Below are positions 23,256 through 33,998 of a stretch of DNA of 64,000 bases, in pieces. The DNA lies in NCBI GenBank assembly GCA_900618795.1, contig UYJD01000001.1, positions 1,928,723 through 1,992,722 of the forward strand, written 5' to 3'. The notes beneath the pieces are model-generated. The model worked only from the letters and a program-made list of their open reading frames with translations. It was not told the DNA's origin and did not search any database. The translations under genes and the position numbers were made by a program. The DNA is from Cyanodermella asteris. Its lineage: Eukaryota; Ascomycota; Lecanoromycetes; Ostropales; Stictidaceae. How positions within the stretch are numbered: position 1 is the stretch's first letter; every line of letters starts with the position of its first letter.

Positions 23256-23744
23256 TCACCACTGCATCAATCGCAGACACATGCCGGGCCTCACCACCAC
23301 ACAAAGCGCCATCCCCTCCTGATACCTAACGCTCTGCATCCAATTCCCACACTGTTCGGGCCCATCCTTTCCAACCTGAAACCCCTGTCCGATTCCCCAG
23401 GAGCTGACATCCAACTGCTCTCCCGGCTTCAGCGCCCGACTGAGCTGGACACTCTGAAAATGAGGCGCCCGCTCGACCGTGCTGGCGGCGAACGACTGCG
23501 CGGAGTAGACCATGTTCGGCCACGTGTGGAATTGCAGGGGGCTGTCGAACTCTTTTTCGTTGTCGGGGTTGCCGCATTCCTTGTCGAGCCATGCGGTCAC
23601 GGTCAGGTCGGAGACGCTGCCTGCCTTGTTGCCTGTGGAGAAGTCTGGAAGTGGAGAGGGTGCTGGTGATGCGGTCGTAAAACTGATGGGACAGAAGGCG
23701 GCGGCAGCTAGGAGTGTGCTGGCGAGGAGCCTGTAGCTCGGCAT
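23256..23744 (-). CDS. Small secreted cysteine-containing protein
   Basis: 162 residues from ATG 23744, which I prefer to an in-frame GTG five codons upstream. A signal peptide (about 1-26, LLASTLLAAAAFCPISFTTAS) precedes a Pro/Ser-rich linker. The compact domain of about 120 residues has four Cys: one in KECGNP, one in EQCGNW, one in ALCVVV and one in GMCLRL, enough for two disulfides. No known family is evident; size, secretion signal and paired Cys resemble fungal effector-like or cell-surface proteins. It lies between a GPI-protein gene and a secreted GH79 enzyme, all on the same strand. Confidence 0.75.
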   Translation of the reverse strand: MPSYRLLASTLLAAAAFCPISFTTASPAPSPLPDFSTGNKAGSVSDLTVTAWLDKECGNPDNEKEFDSPLQFHTWPNMVYSAQSFAASTVERAPHFQSVQLSRALKPGEQLDVSSWGIGQGFQVGKDGPEQCGNWMQSVRYQEGMALCVVVRPGMCLRLMQW

Positions 23745-24207
23745 CGTGGTGGAATTCACAAAGGACGTTCGATCTGTGGTAGGGTACGATCTTAATTAGT
23801 GCTGAGTTGGATATCTTCTTGAATCTGGATTTTCAGTGAACAGGAGAGTGAAGCTGCTTGGTCGGGGCGGTTTTGCGAGCGGCAAATATTACCTCAACCC
23901 AGATAAAGCCACACGGCTGCCTGGTGCTGTGTCATGAAATCGCATCAATGGCAGTATGGTCCATGGCGCGTGATTGCGCTGAAAGAAGTTCTGCGGGAAT
24001 CGTAGCGAAGACGCTGAACAATGCACAAAGAACATCAACACGGAATCCAGTCGTGAAAGTGGACCGCTCACATGGGTCAGAAGCCACAATAAAAAAGGTT
24101 CGTCTCTTTCAGCTATTTCGAAACAAAGACCGAGCTCTTTTGGGGACATAATAGCCCTGTGAGACCGACATTGGTGACGAGCAGACCGCGAGTCGACCGT
24201 CCGATGC
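23745..24207. other. Intergenic, upstream of the small secreted protein
   Basis: These 463 bp between two minus-strand genes hold the promoter of the small secreted protein. I see no other feature. Confidence 0.45.
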
Positions 24208-25820
24208 TCAGTACAGCAACAGGGCGGCCGATGAGTCTGGAACCTGAACCTGCACAGCTCCCCGAGAAACAGTTGCAGTCTCACCCGTAGTGACATTGTT
24301 GAGACGTACAGGCTTCCCGTTATTCAGCTCGTAGTTGTACGAGTAGCCGTCAAACGTGATGCCCGAGATGGCATCGCTGCCGTTTGCCAGCAGTCTCTGC
24401 ACCTGTACCTTCGTTCCATCCTCCCAGCCACTGTATTGGACAGTGAACGTGGTATTCTGCCGCTTTTGCGTCTTGCTCTCCTTGCTTTCAATCGTGTAGT
24501 TGTACTGATTGAAGTTGATCAGCATCACGCTGCGCAGCTTGTTTGCCTTTGATATGGCATGCGCCACCTGTTTCTCCTGAGACAGCAAAGTCTGAACCGT
24601 GACATCCTGGGCCGTCAGATCACCCAGCGCGTGAGCCACGGCAATGTTGCCGTAGTATGGAGCCTTGGTGCCCTTGGCGACCTTGTCCGTCTCGATTGGT
24701 TGCCAGCTCTGGTAGCGGTAGTTTGTGCCTTGGTGAAGATGTACTCGGCCGAATCCGAGAGCCGCGGCGGAGAGAAGGTAGTCGATGCCCCAGAGAGCTG
24801 CCCCGAACGAGTTGCTCAGGCCCGGTTTGCCCTGGTTGAAGAGAGAATTGGTCTCTCCTAGAATGTATGGGATCTTGTACTGGGCGGTCAATTTGTCTTT
24901 GGAAGGCAGGTATTGGGACAGCGATTTGATGGTCATTGTGTGGTTCATAAGCGTGTCAGCGAGAGTCACGCCAGGCGAGGTCGCACCAGAAATGTAGCTA
25001 AAAGTTGATCAGCGAAGCATTGCCAGAAGGAAAGTTGTACTTACTTGTGTTGGGAGATGATGCCAATATCCTTATCCGTGTCTAGGCCCGCGTTCCAGGC
25101 CTTGATATCCTTGAGACTGTTGTTGCTACCCGCAAACGACGGTGCGAGGTAGACATATGGATCTTGTGGGCAATTCTTGCTCACCGCATCGTGTATGTAC
25201 CTCGTCTTCTCCAGCCATTCGTCAACATAGTCGGTCTCGTTCCAGTCAGCCGGGCGCTCGATGCCCTGAGCCGAAGTCTTGAACAAATCAGGCTCGTTGC
25301 CGAGCTCCCAAAAAATCAACCTCCCACCCGACAGTGCCTTGCACGCGAGAACGGCTGTCTTGACCAGCGTCTCGTGGCCCTCGGTAGTGTTGGTGGCGAG
25401 GTTAAAACCATGCGAATACTGCGTGTTCGTGAAGGTTCGATACGACTCGAAATATGAGTCTCTGATGTACAGAATGGTCGGGTAGTCTTGTGCGGCCGGC
25501 GTGTAGGTGCCATTGGTAGCAACTTTCAGATTCGGGTCGTAGAGGGCGTAGTCCTGTGTGTTTCCACCAACGCGAATGACCGGTTTTTTGCCAATGAGGC
25601 TGCCCAGATTGTCCAGCAGGTTGTTCGAGAATATGTTGGGCACGGAGAGATTGCCGGCAAAATCAGGAAAAGAGGAGAACTCGATCGAGTACGAAACGAA
25701 TGACGGCAGTACCGTGCTCGTCTTCTGATGTGTGTCCTTGACATTGACCAACACATCGGCTGCCTTTACTGTGCCCGGCAGCGCAGCAAGCGCGCCGAAT
25801 AGCAAGTGAGCAGATCTCAT
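24208..25820 (-). CDS. Secreted glycoside hydrolase family 79 (beta-glucuronidase type)
   Basis: Exons 25820-25045 and 24997-24208 (47-bp intron, GTAAGT..TTTAG) encode 521 residues. A signal peptide (MRSAHLLFGALAALPGTVKA) directs secretion. The (beta/alpha)8 catalytic part has the acid/base Glu176 in FWELGNEPDLF and the probable nucleophile Glu307 in YILGETNS. IRVGGNTQDYALY is the usual GH79 strand. A C-terminal beta-sandwich (about 420-521) with many N-glycosylation sequons follows, as in the family's C-terminal domain. Fungal relatives release glucuronic acid or 4-O-methyl-glucuronic acid from arabinogalactan and similar glycans, which fits a plant-associated or saprobic life. Confidence 0.93.
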
Positions 25821-26405
25821 ATCTAATCGTTAACCTCGAGCAACGCACAACAATCCAGACGGCAGAGACAAGCTACGAACGGACTGAGGGCAAAAGGCAT
25901 CGGCAGCAGTCCCTATATATATATCCGCCCGCCTTTTGCTCAACTAGGACGGCATGGCGGTAACAAACGCGGTCGAAGACGCCAGGCAGCTTCGTCGAAG
26001 GCCATGCGTGGTTAGTCAAAGCTGATCCTTGTCGAGACAAAAGCTTGATCTGTGGAGTGAATGAGGAGCTTGTGGGTGCAGATCGAACCCCGGATTGCGG
26101 GGCCGTGTGCCGTCCGTTGCTTTCATCGACTGGTTCACTTCAACGGCCGGACAACGGTGGGTGCATGGTACCCCTCATGTAACATGAACTTGGGAACGAC
26201 ACGGGCTGATGTATTTACGAATCTTGTTGGTCATCAAATGCACATTATGCTTGGCAGCTGCTCCAGTACCTCAGATTGGAACCAGGCCGTTCATCGAAAG
26301 ACGAGCAACTGCCTTTCGCTCGATATGTACAGGTATATACAATGCTGTAGGGGTATTGATGCTCATGCTCATGGTCACGTTGGTTTCGTATCCAGATAAC
26401 CATCT
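25821..26405 (-). promoter_or_regulatory. Promoter region of the GH79 gene with TATA-like element
   Basis: On the minus strand a run TATATATATA (about 25913-25924) lies roughly 95 bp before the GH79 start, next to a GC-rich block, and is a good TATA-box candidate. The rest of this 0.6-kb gap, up to the end of OCT1, shows nothing I can support. Confidence 0.5.
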
Positions 26406-28763
26406 TCATGCTTTATCCACTCCCCATCTGCCCACGAGGTCCATGGCTCTTTCGCCACCCTCGCTGAGAATGGCACCTTCTTCACCCCCAAGGACTCCCC
26501 CAACACACGCCCATGGATTTCTGCTTCCTCCCCATTTCAATACCTCGCTGGCAAATCTCTCGCCGCCTCTTCTGTCGATGGCACCTTCGTCTCGTCCACT
26601 GTTGAAGACCTGTTCCCAGACTCTTCCAGCAATGGCTCGATCGAACAAATACGCATAGTAGGTACTGCCGTAGCCGACCAAGTGCCCAAAGAACCCTTGG
26701 ACCCTCGTCTCCAACGGCTCACCTATAGGGCTGTGTCGCCGGTAGACCTCGTGAATGACATTATCACTCCAGCCAGGGCGTCCTCCGACATTTTCACCGT
26801 GCAAAGCCTGATCAATGCGCGCAAGCATGATCTGGTTTTCAGTCTCCGGTGCAGTCTCACCTGCTGCCATGTAGGCTTGCATGGCATGTGCAATGTGTGG
26901 GGGAAGCGGATCATCAGTCTCGTGGTGACGTGCATACAGGCTCAGCACAGCAGGGTCTGTCGCAAATCGCTCCATCAAGACTGATGGCAGCTCAGCAAAA
27001 TCGGTTGCGCACCGCGTGCCAGACACATTCTGTAAGCGCGTTCGGCCGAGGATGCTATGAATCGCGTGGCCCATTTCGTGGAATAGCGTCGAAAGTGAAG
27101 ATGGCGACAGCAGAGGGGGTGCGGACGCATTGTGTGAGGGAGCCGAAAAGTCGCATATCAATGCAATGGTGGGAAGTTGAAAGACCTCGCCTTCGGAGTC
27201 TGTCCTGATCGCCATGCCGTCGTTGGCCATTACTGAGGTGTCCGAAGATGGACGAACATATCCTTCCGCGGCCGTCTCCCTGATCTCGGACTTTGGAATG
27301 TGTCGCGAGCACCGTATCGTAAAGTGCGCCGGGTTGGGGCTCTTGCCATAGCGTGCGAAAAGATCACAGTACATGACTGCGATCAGCCCGTCATTCTCCG
27401 AAACCACATCGAGTCTCCGGACGTCTGGCGTCCATGTCTCTCCGACTCCCGTCTCGCGCGGCACTAGCCTGACGCCGTAAAGACGAGTGAAAAGGCGACT
27501 CAGACCCTGAATGACTGTTCCGAGGGAAAAGTAGGAAGAAGTCTCGTCGGGGAGACGGACGTGTGACAGTTTCTTTGACCGCCGGTGTGTGTAGTGGTCG
27601 AGGTCCCAGGGCTCTGGTTTGCCTTGTTTTGTCAGAGCAATTTCGCTCAGTGTTTGTCGCATTTCCGGTGACTTGGCAGCGCTGAGGGAATCGAGGAACT
27701 GTATCACAGACTGCGGGGTCGAGGCCATCTTGTTTTCGAGGGTTATGTGACCGTGGCTGCGAAAGCCGGATACATTTGCCAGCTCCGATCGCAAAGACAA
27801 GAATTCCTCTAATGTGTCTATTGGCCCAGGTGCGGACGTCCGACTTGCGATGTAGACTTGGCGCCTTGCGTCTTCATCCTGCGCATATCGAAGGATCGTG
27901 TTTGCGGCAGCACCCACCGACGGTACCGAGACCTTGCCCAGGGCGCCCTCAAATCTCTGCATGAAGCCAGGATCGAGCCCTTTCAGTTTCTTGCCTGGAA
28001 GCACGGTTTGTCCACGAGCCGGGCACATGCCGTCGACAAAGCGAGCTCCAAGCTCATTGATGCGGGTCGACAATTGGACGAATCGTTCCCTGACAGCGCG
28101 AGGAAGTTGTATCGCGGACTGCTCGAAATCCTTCTTCAGAATTTCGGCCACCCTGTGCTCTTCTTCCGTCCACGCCCGCGTGACTTCTGGAATGCTCATT
28201 GCTTTTGTCAACTGGTGGTATAGCCCGGTGGTGGTATTCAGCTCGTTCATGTATTCAAACATTATTATATGCGCCCTGGTCGCGGCATTGTTGAATGCGG
28301 CGTTTGGGTGTGTCGATCGAACGAAATCGGCAAGGTCTATTATACGACATAGCAGATCGCTCAGCCGGTCGAGGTCTTTCACCAATGCCCTGTATCCTTC
28401 TATTGTATCGACGGCCAGCACCTTTGCCACAATCTTTTTGCATTTGCGGAGCGTCGAATATGCCCACTCCTCGAAGCCCGACGGTTTGTTCAGGTACGTA
28501 TTCCTGAAAAGGCCCACGCTTTGTGCAGTGATTCCAGGTTGCCGCCAGCGTGAAAAGGAGCGCCAGAATGCATGGTTGTCGAAGACGGCGCGCAGTACGG
28601 CATCGTCGTGCGGAGTTTCATGGCTTGCGGCGGGAACGGTGCTGGCTGTGGCAGTGGCCGCTCTCGTGGGAGTGGTCGCAGTGGTATACCAACGGTGTAT
28701 ACCGCGACGTTGCTGCTGCCTCAAGCAGCGCAAACAGGTCCATGGCGAGAGGGTGGAGGCCAT
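26406..28763 (-). CDS. OCT1: Mitochondrial intermediate peptidase OCT1
   Basis: An intronless M3-family metallopeptidase of 785 residues. It removes an octapeptide from imported precursors in the mitochondrial matrix after the main processing protease has cut. The zinc motif is HEMGH (562-566) inside SLSTLFHEMGHAIHSILGRT, with the downstream Glu in CATDFAELPSVLMERF. The start at 28763 is chosen because MASTLSPWTCLRCLRQQQRR, followed by Arg/Thr-rich sequence, is a good mitochondrial presequence. The frame stays open to 29036, but that extension would overlap the divergent TGS1 gene and lacks conserved character. Confidence 0.94.
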   Translation of the reverse strand: MASTLSPWTCLRCLRQQQRRGIHRWYTTATTPTRAATATASTVPAASHETPHDDAVLRAVFDNHAFWRSFSRWRQPGITAQSVGLFRNTYLNKPSGFEEWAYSTLRKCKKIVAKVLAVDTIEGYRALVKDLDRLSDLLCRIIDLADFVRSTHPNAAFNNAATRAHIIMFEYMNELNTTTGLYHQLTKAMSIPEVTRAWTEEEHRVAEILKKDFEQSAIQLPRAVRERFVQLSTRINELGARFVDGMCPARGQTVLPGKKLKGLDPGFMQRFEGALGKVSVPSVGAAANTILRYAQDEDARRQVYIASRTSAPGPIDTLEEFLSLRSELANVSGFRSHGHITLENKMASTPQSVIQFLDSLSAAKSPEMRQTLSEIALTKQGKPEPWDLDHYTHRRSKKLSHVRLPDETSSYFSLGTVIQGLSRLFTRLYGVRLVPRETGVGETWTPDVRRLDVVSENDGLIAVMYCDLFARYGKSPNPAHFTIRCSRHIPKSEIRETAAEGYVRPSSDTSVMANDGMAIRTDSEGEVFQLPTIALICDFSAPSHNASAPPLLSPSSLSTLFHEMGHAIHSILGRTRLQNVSGTRCATDFAELPSVLMERFATDPAVLSLYARHHETDDPLPPHIAHAMQAYMAAGETAPETENQIMLARIDQALHGENVGGRPGWSDNVIHEVYRRHSPIGEPLETRVQGFFGHLVGYGSTYYAYLFDRAIAGRVWEQVFNSGRDEGAIDRRGGERFASEVLKWGGSRNPWACVGGVLGGEEGAILSEGGERAMDLVGRWGVDKA

Positions 28764-29016
28764 GGAGGAGAAAGGAATGTGCTCGCGTGGACGAGTCCGC
28801 GGAAGAGTTGGCGGGAAGACCGGCTGATGACATGCATTGAAGCCTCGGGAAAGGTCGGACCAACGGCGGAGCGCGCTGACGTAAGCAGCATCAGGCCGGG
28901 GAAATGTCGCCAACCGCAGGATCGACATGCGGCTCTTGAATGTCTTCACATGTGCAGGACAGCAGGAGGGGACCGTTCTTATCGACTGTGCATGCCCTGC
29001 GTTGACACCCGGGACG
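28764..29016. promoter_or_regulatory. Shared divergent promoter of OCT1 and TGS1
   Basis: These 253 bp separate the two assumed start codons and must contain both promoters. The OCT1 reading frame remains open through it, which I read as chance. The call rests on layout. Confidence 0.5.
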
Positions 29017-29876
29017 ATGGCGAGGAGGAAACGCAAAGATCTACAGGATGAAGAGCCTCCAGAAGGATGCTACCATTATTCTGAGATAGGTGACATGTCT
29101 TGGGATTGCCAAAAGTCAGTCAACATGTTCGATCTGAATATCACCAGCTGCGTTTATGCTGATGCGGTGTCAAGGTATTTCCAACAAAGATACGACATTT
29201 TCTCGCGCTACGATGATGGCATCTGGATGACTGAAGATGCTTGGTTTGGTGTTACACCTGAAGCAGTCGCCGGGTCCGTATCTCTCCGCAACTGATTTTT
29301 ACCTTGCTGTGACTGAGCTGACTCGGGCCTAGTCAAATTGCAGGACACATCGCTTCAGCCTGCCCACCTGGCAAAACGACCCTTGTAGATACGTTTAGTG
29401 GCGTTGGCGGTAATGTCATTGCCTTTGCACAGTCGGGTTGTTGGCAAAAAATAATCGCCATCGAGAAAGATGCTGCGACACTCGCCTGCGCAAAGCACAA
29501 CGCCGCCATATACGGCGTCGAAGATGTCATTACGTGGTATCACGGCGACTGTTTCGAGCTGCTCGAGGGAGAACTCGCCGGATTGAAGGATGAAGCAGTA
29601 ATCTTTGCCAGTCCACCCTGGGGAGGGCCTGGATACAGCGTAGATGCGGTGTTCGATCTGTCGAAGATGCAGCCATACAATTTACAGCACTTGATGGATT
29701 CGTTCTGCAAAATGACCAACGACGTGGCGCTCTTCCTCCCGCGGACGTCCGACATACGTCAGATCGCAGCTCGAAAGCTTGGAGAGAGAAAAGTGCCAGT
29801 GATGCATTACTGCATGAAGGGTGCAAGCAAGGTATGGAGCGGAACTTTCAATCCACAATTTGAAACAGCAAATTAA
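29017..29876 (+). CDS. TGS1: Trimethylguanosine synthase TGS1
   Basis: Exons 29017-29273 and 29333-29876 (59-bp intron, GTCCGT..CCTAG, branch GCTGACT) give 266 residues. TGS1 adds two methyl groups to the N2 of the m7G cap of snRNAs, snoRNAs and telomerase RNA. Visible motifs are WFGVTPEAVAGQIAGHIA (across the splice), the SAM site VDTFSGVGGNVIAF, and the diagnostic catalytic motif ASPPWGGPGY. The donor GTCCGT is unusual, but only this choice with the acceptor at 29332 joins the conserved halves in phase. The protein is the minimal fungal form without the long N-terminus of animal TGS1. Confidence 0.93.
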
Positions 29877-30444
29877 TTCATGGCAGGGTATATGCGTGTA
29901 TTTCGGAGATTTACGGGTCTAATTCGTCGAGGGAGCTCGCTGTGTTGAAGATGGCTGTTGAGACCGCCCAAACTGGTCTATGCAGGTTAGAAGTATGAGT
30001 GCATGGGTGAGACGATGGCTGGACAAATTCAAGACAAGCCATGTGTGAAACTGTAACAGCGGTAACTTAATAACTGGTGCGGAGTGGCCCGTGCGTTGAG
30101 TGTCGGCCGCGCCAAGCTTTCCGGCGGCGGAGATGCAGTTGGGAAGTGCTTCAATGCTCATCATCGTGCCTCGCCTGCCTGGAGCTAATATCCACTCGGC
30201 CGCTGCTTACCTGGCAGAGCTGCCAAATCACTATGCTCGCTGCCTCCGTCTTCACGCTCAGCGCTTCGTGACTCACGTACCACTTCTTCTTCTTTGATAT
30301 CACCTTACAAGACCATTTCTTTCCCGCTCTCGCCAGCATGCGACAGGACCGCGGTCCGCGACCAACTGACGCTTACAGAGCCACTTCTTCGACTCGCGCA
30401 TTTTGAACACACCCCGGCTCTGAATACAGGCATACACTCCCACC
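29877..30444. other. Intergenic, promoter of TAF1
   Basis: These 0.57 kb lie between TGS1 and TAF1, with a pyrimidine-rich leader in the last 150 bp. I see no gene or repeat. Confidence 0.45.
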
Positions 30445-33400
30445 ATGGCGCAGACCTCGCCCCCGCGAAAGGATGACGACGCGATGGTTACAGAGGAGGA
30501 GAGCTTTGCCGAGATGAGCAAGGCCTTGGAACAGGGAGACTTTGGAGCTATTACAAACGTGCGTGGCGAGGGACTACAGGAGCATCTCGACAGCGCCACC
30601 GATTTTGCAGACATAGGCGACGATGATTTGGCAGATGACGAAATACCCGTGTCACAGCAAGAGCTGGATTCTCTCAAGACCACATCCAAGACTGCAGAAA
30701 CTGCCGACTCCTCTTTCACCGTCAACGCCGACGTTGAGGGTTCCAGCTTTCTTGACGATCTAGTCAACGGAGAAGGTCAAGTTTCGCAAGACTTTGGCGA
30801 TCAAAATGGTGGTGACAGCTTCGAGGATGACCTGGATAACCTCTTCAACGACGATGATGATGTTGGAGATTTTGGGATCGGAAGCGACCAGCGCGTCAAT
30901 CAGACCGTTGAGGGAATTGATGCGCAGCCGGCTAGTCTGATGCAACCAGCGGAGGCCGACATCCCTCGCGAGTCCATACCCGAGCAGTCCGCCGACCCCA
31001 TGGAGGAGGATGAGGTGTCAGCAGACTGGCTGGAACAGCAGAAACTTTTCAACATGAGTTACCAACGGATGCGTGGCGAGGAAGAGGCATCAGCTCCGGC
31101 AGAAACTCAAGAAGAGCTCATACAACAGATGTTTCCGACCTTCAAACAAGGGCGGACCCTGAAGTTCACCGAACTTCTGCCTTCCGGTCGGGCTCGCTAC
31201 GTTGGCAAGACGCCACTCAAAGTCCCGAAACCTGTCTTTCCCACCAAGATCAGTTTGGACATTGCGAAAGATCATGAGAAGGATTTCAAGCTCTTGGCTG
31301 GTGGTCACAAACGCGACTGGCAAGATCCCGCCAACGAAAGGCTCACAATAATTCGCGTTGACGAAGGCCAAGCATCGGACGAGGGCCCGGCCAGCGATGA
31401 CGACTCGGACTATGAAAATGAGAAGGTTGGAGGTTATTCATGGCAGGACTTTCAGATCGTTTGCGCCGATTGGGACCTGGTTGGTGGAGAGGGTTCCGAG
31501 GCGGATGGCGAAGGGCTGATTGAGATGGACATGGATGACGACTTTGAAGACTGGGAAGTGGGCAGACCTTCCGCCAAGCGACGCAAGTTGCAACCCATGG
31601 GCGACAATATTTTGAACTCAATCCCGAGGTTCGAATTCCCTTCGTTTCATGACCCAGCCAAGGCTACCTCCCGCATTGCCAGTCGTGTGGTCCTCGATCT
31701 CAACGATCCGATGCTTCTTGTGAATGAGGTCCAGCCAGAAGAAGCCAGGGAAAAGCAAAAGAACATTCCAGCAGCAGATCATGGGGACAAGAGGACACAG
31801 AGGCTCACGGCCCGCTACAACATCTCTAACGATCACGAATATGAGCAGCTCACAGCTCAGCATCAGAGCAAGTCTAGAAGCACACTCGGTGGTCTCACAG
31901 TCAGTCACAGTATGCCAGCTTTGCGCCTGCAATGGCCATATTACAAGACCAAGCTGGAGAAACAGGAATGCCGCTCCTTTCACAGGCCACACAGCGGATT
32001 TCCGAAGATGGAAGTCATCACTTTCAAGCCTCCGAAGACCGTCAAGAAGAAGCTTATTCGAGGCCAGGAGACCACCACTATTTTCAACAGCACACAAGAT
32101 CTGTCCCTCGGCGACAATTCTCACGTACTGTTGTTGGAGTATTCCGAGCAACACCCCACCATGATGTCCAACTTTGGAATGAATACCAGACTCATCAATT
32201 ATTATCGGAAAAAGGATGTTTCCGATGGTACTCGTCCGAAACTTGATATTGGTGAGCTATCTGTTCTGCAACCTCAGGACACCAGTCCACTCACTCAGTT
32301 TGGTAATATCGATCCCGGCGAGACAACCCCTGCCATTTACAATGGCATGTTCAAGGCTCCAGTTTTCGAACATACCGCCAAATCAACAGACTTTGTGTTG
32401 GTCCGAAATTCGACGGGTGTGCACGGAAGCAATTGGTATTTGCGGAATATCGAATACATGCGGGTGGTAGGACAGCAGTTTCCTTCAACAGAGGTGCCTG
32501 GCCCCAATGCTCGGAAAGTCACGACAGCTGCCAAGAATCGTCTGAAGATGGTCTCGTACCGGCTGCTCAAGAAGAGCAAAACGCACACAATTACCGTGTC
32601 AAAGGTCACACCACACGTGCTTGACCCGTCAGGAGGCCCATCGAACGATATGCAGAATCGGCAAAAGCTGAAGGAATTCTTGCAATTCAACAAGGAACAC
32701 AAGGAGTGGGAGTTGAAGCCGGGCGACATTCTACCTGCCTCTGATAAGATCAGAGAATTGGTCAAGCCCGAGGATGTGTGTTTGCTGGAGGCCATGCAAG
32801 TCGGATCTCAGCAGCTTGAGGATGCTGGATTCGGTTCCAACACGAACGCTGTTCCTGAGGACGGGCAGTCTGATGAGGAAGCCGATAACGAAGATGAGAA
32901 TATTGAGCAGTCGCTGGTGCCTTGGCAAACGACAAAGAATTTCATACAAGCCGCAAACAACAAGGCGATGCTGCAGCTGCACGGTGAAGGTGATCCATCG
33001 AAACGTGGTGAAGCTCTCAGCATGCTCAAGATTTCCATGAAAGGTGGGTTCAGAGCGGAAGGAGAATCCATCAAGGACAAGCTGGATGCGAAGGAATTGA
33101 AAGAACTCGGCGGTCACAGCTACAATGTCGCCAAGCAGGCCGAAAGCTACAACCGGTCGGTGCGCGCCATCTGGGACAAACAGAAGGAAAGTCTTTCCAG
33201 TCAGATTGAGCCCGATCTCGACTTTGAGGATGAAGAGGAGGAAGAGGAAGAAGATCCCGTTTTGGAAAGCATGGTGGATGGTCCCGACATGCAACAGTTG
33301 ACGAAGCAGGCCCAAGCCATTCCCAAACGCGGCCGCGACGATGAGAGCGTCAGCCAATTCTCACATGTCAGCAGAGGCAGCCAGCACAGCCAGGGACAGA

Positions 33401-33977
33401 TTCTCAAGATCAGTCGCCGGGTACGCACACGGACGGGCGAGGAAGAGGAGCGGATCGAAATTGTGCGTGACCCTCGTGTTATTCGACAGTATCTCAAACT
33501 ACGAAAGTACAAGGAGGCGGAACAAGTCGATCTGAGCGACCTTCAGAACCTGGACCCGAACGATCCTGAGATCAAGAAGAGGTATGTATTGTGTGAGGTG
33601 CTTGTAGAGTATGGCTAATTATTTGCAGGATCGCTGCCGAGATCGCTCGTCTGGAGCGCAACAAAGACCGCCGCATCGGTCGTGAGAAGCAGAAAATGGG
33701 AGGTACCACGGACTCGCCCGGATCTCCAGGAGCTAATCCTGCTGGTGATGGCGAGTCAAGGCCGAAGGGTAAGGGTTCCACCGGAGGTACCGGCAGGAAA
33801 TGCGCAAACTGCGGTCAGATTGGTCACATCAAGACCAATAAGAAGTAAGTTCCGACCTGGCGTGGTATGAGTTGCAGGCTGACTGATTGCAGATTGTGTC
33901 CGATGCTTAATGGCCAGATGAAGCAAGACGACAATTTCGGAGAGCAAAGCTTCACCCTCAGTACTGCGCAGCTTTAG
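30445..33977 (+). CDS. TAF1: TFIID subunit TAF1 (fungal, bromodomain-less)
   Basis: Three exons (30445-33581, 33629-33844, 33893-33977; introns of 47 and 48 bp) encode 1,145 residues. TAF1 is the scaffold of TFIID and contacts TBP and promoter DNA. The acidic N-terminus (about 1-200) resembles the TBP-binding region. The conserved DUF3591 core (about 485-770) includes VITFKPPKTVKKKLIRGQ and GNIDPGETTPAIYNGMFKAP. The C-terminus has a zinc knuckle (CANCGQIGHIKTNKKLC) assembled across the last intron, then LNGQMKQDDNFGEQ. Animal-type bromodomains are absent, as expected for fungi. The stop lies only 21 bp from the stop of the convergent neighbour. Confidence 0.95.
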
Positions 33978-33998
33978 TCATTGACCGATGCCACGGAC

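Noticed and set aside
28764-29036. N-terminal extension of OCT1 by 91 residues
   Set aside because: It would overlap the start of divergent TGS1, and the internal Met at 28763 begins a better mitochondrial presequence.
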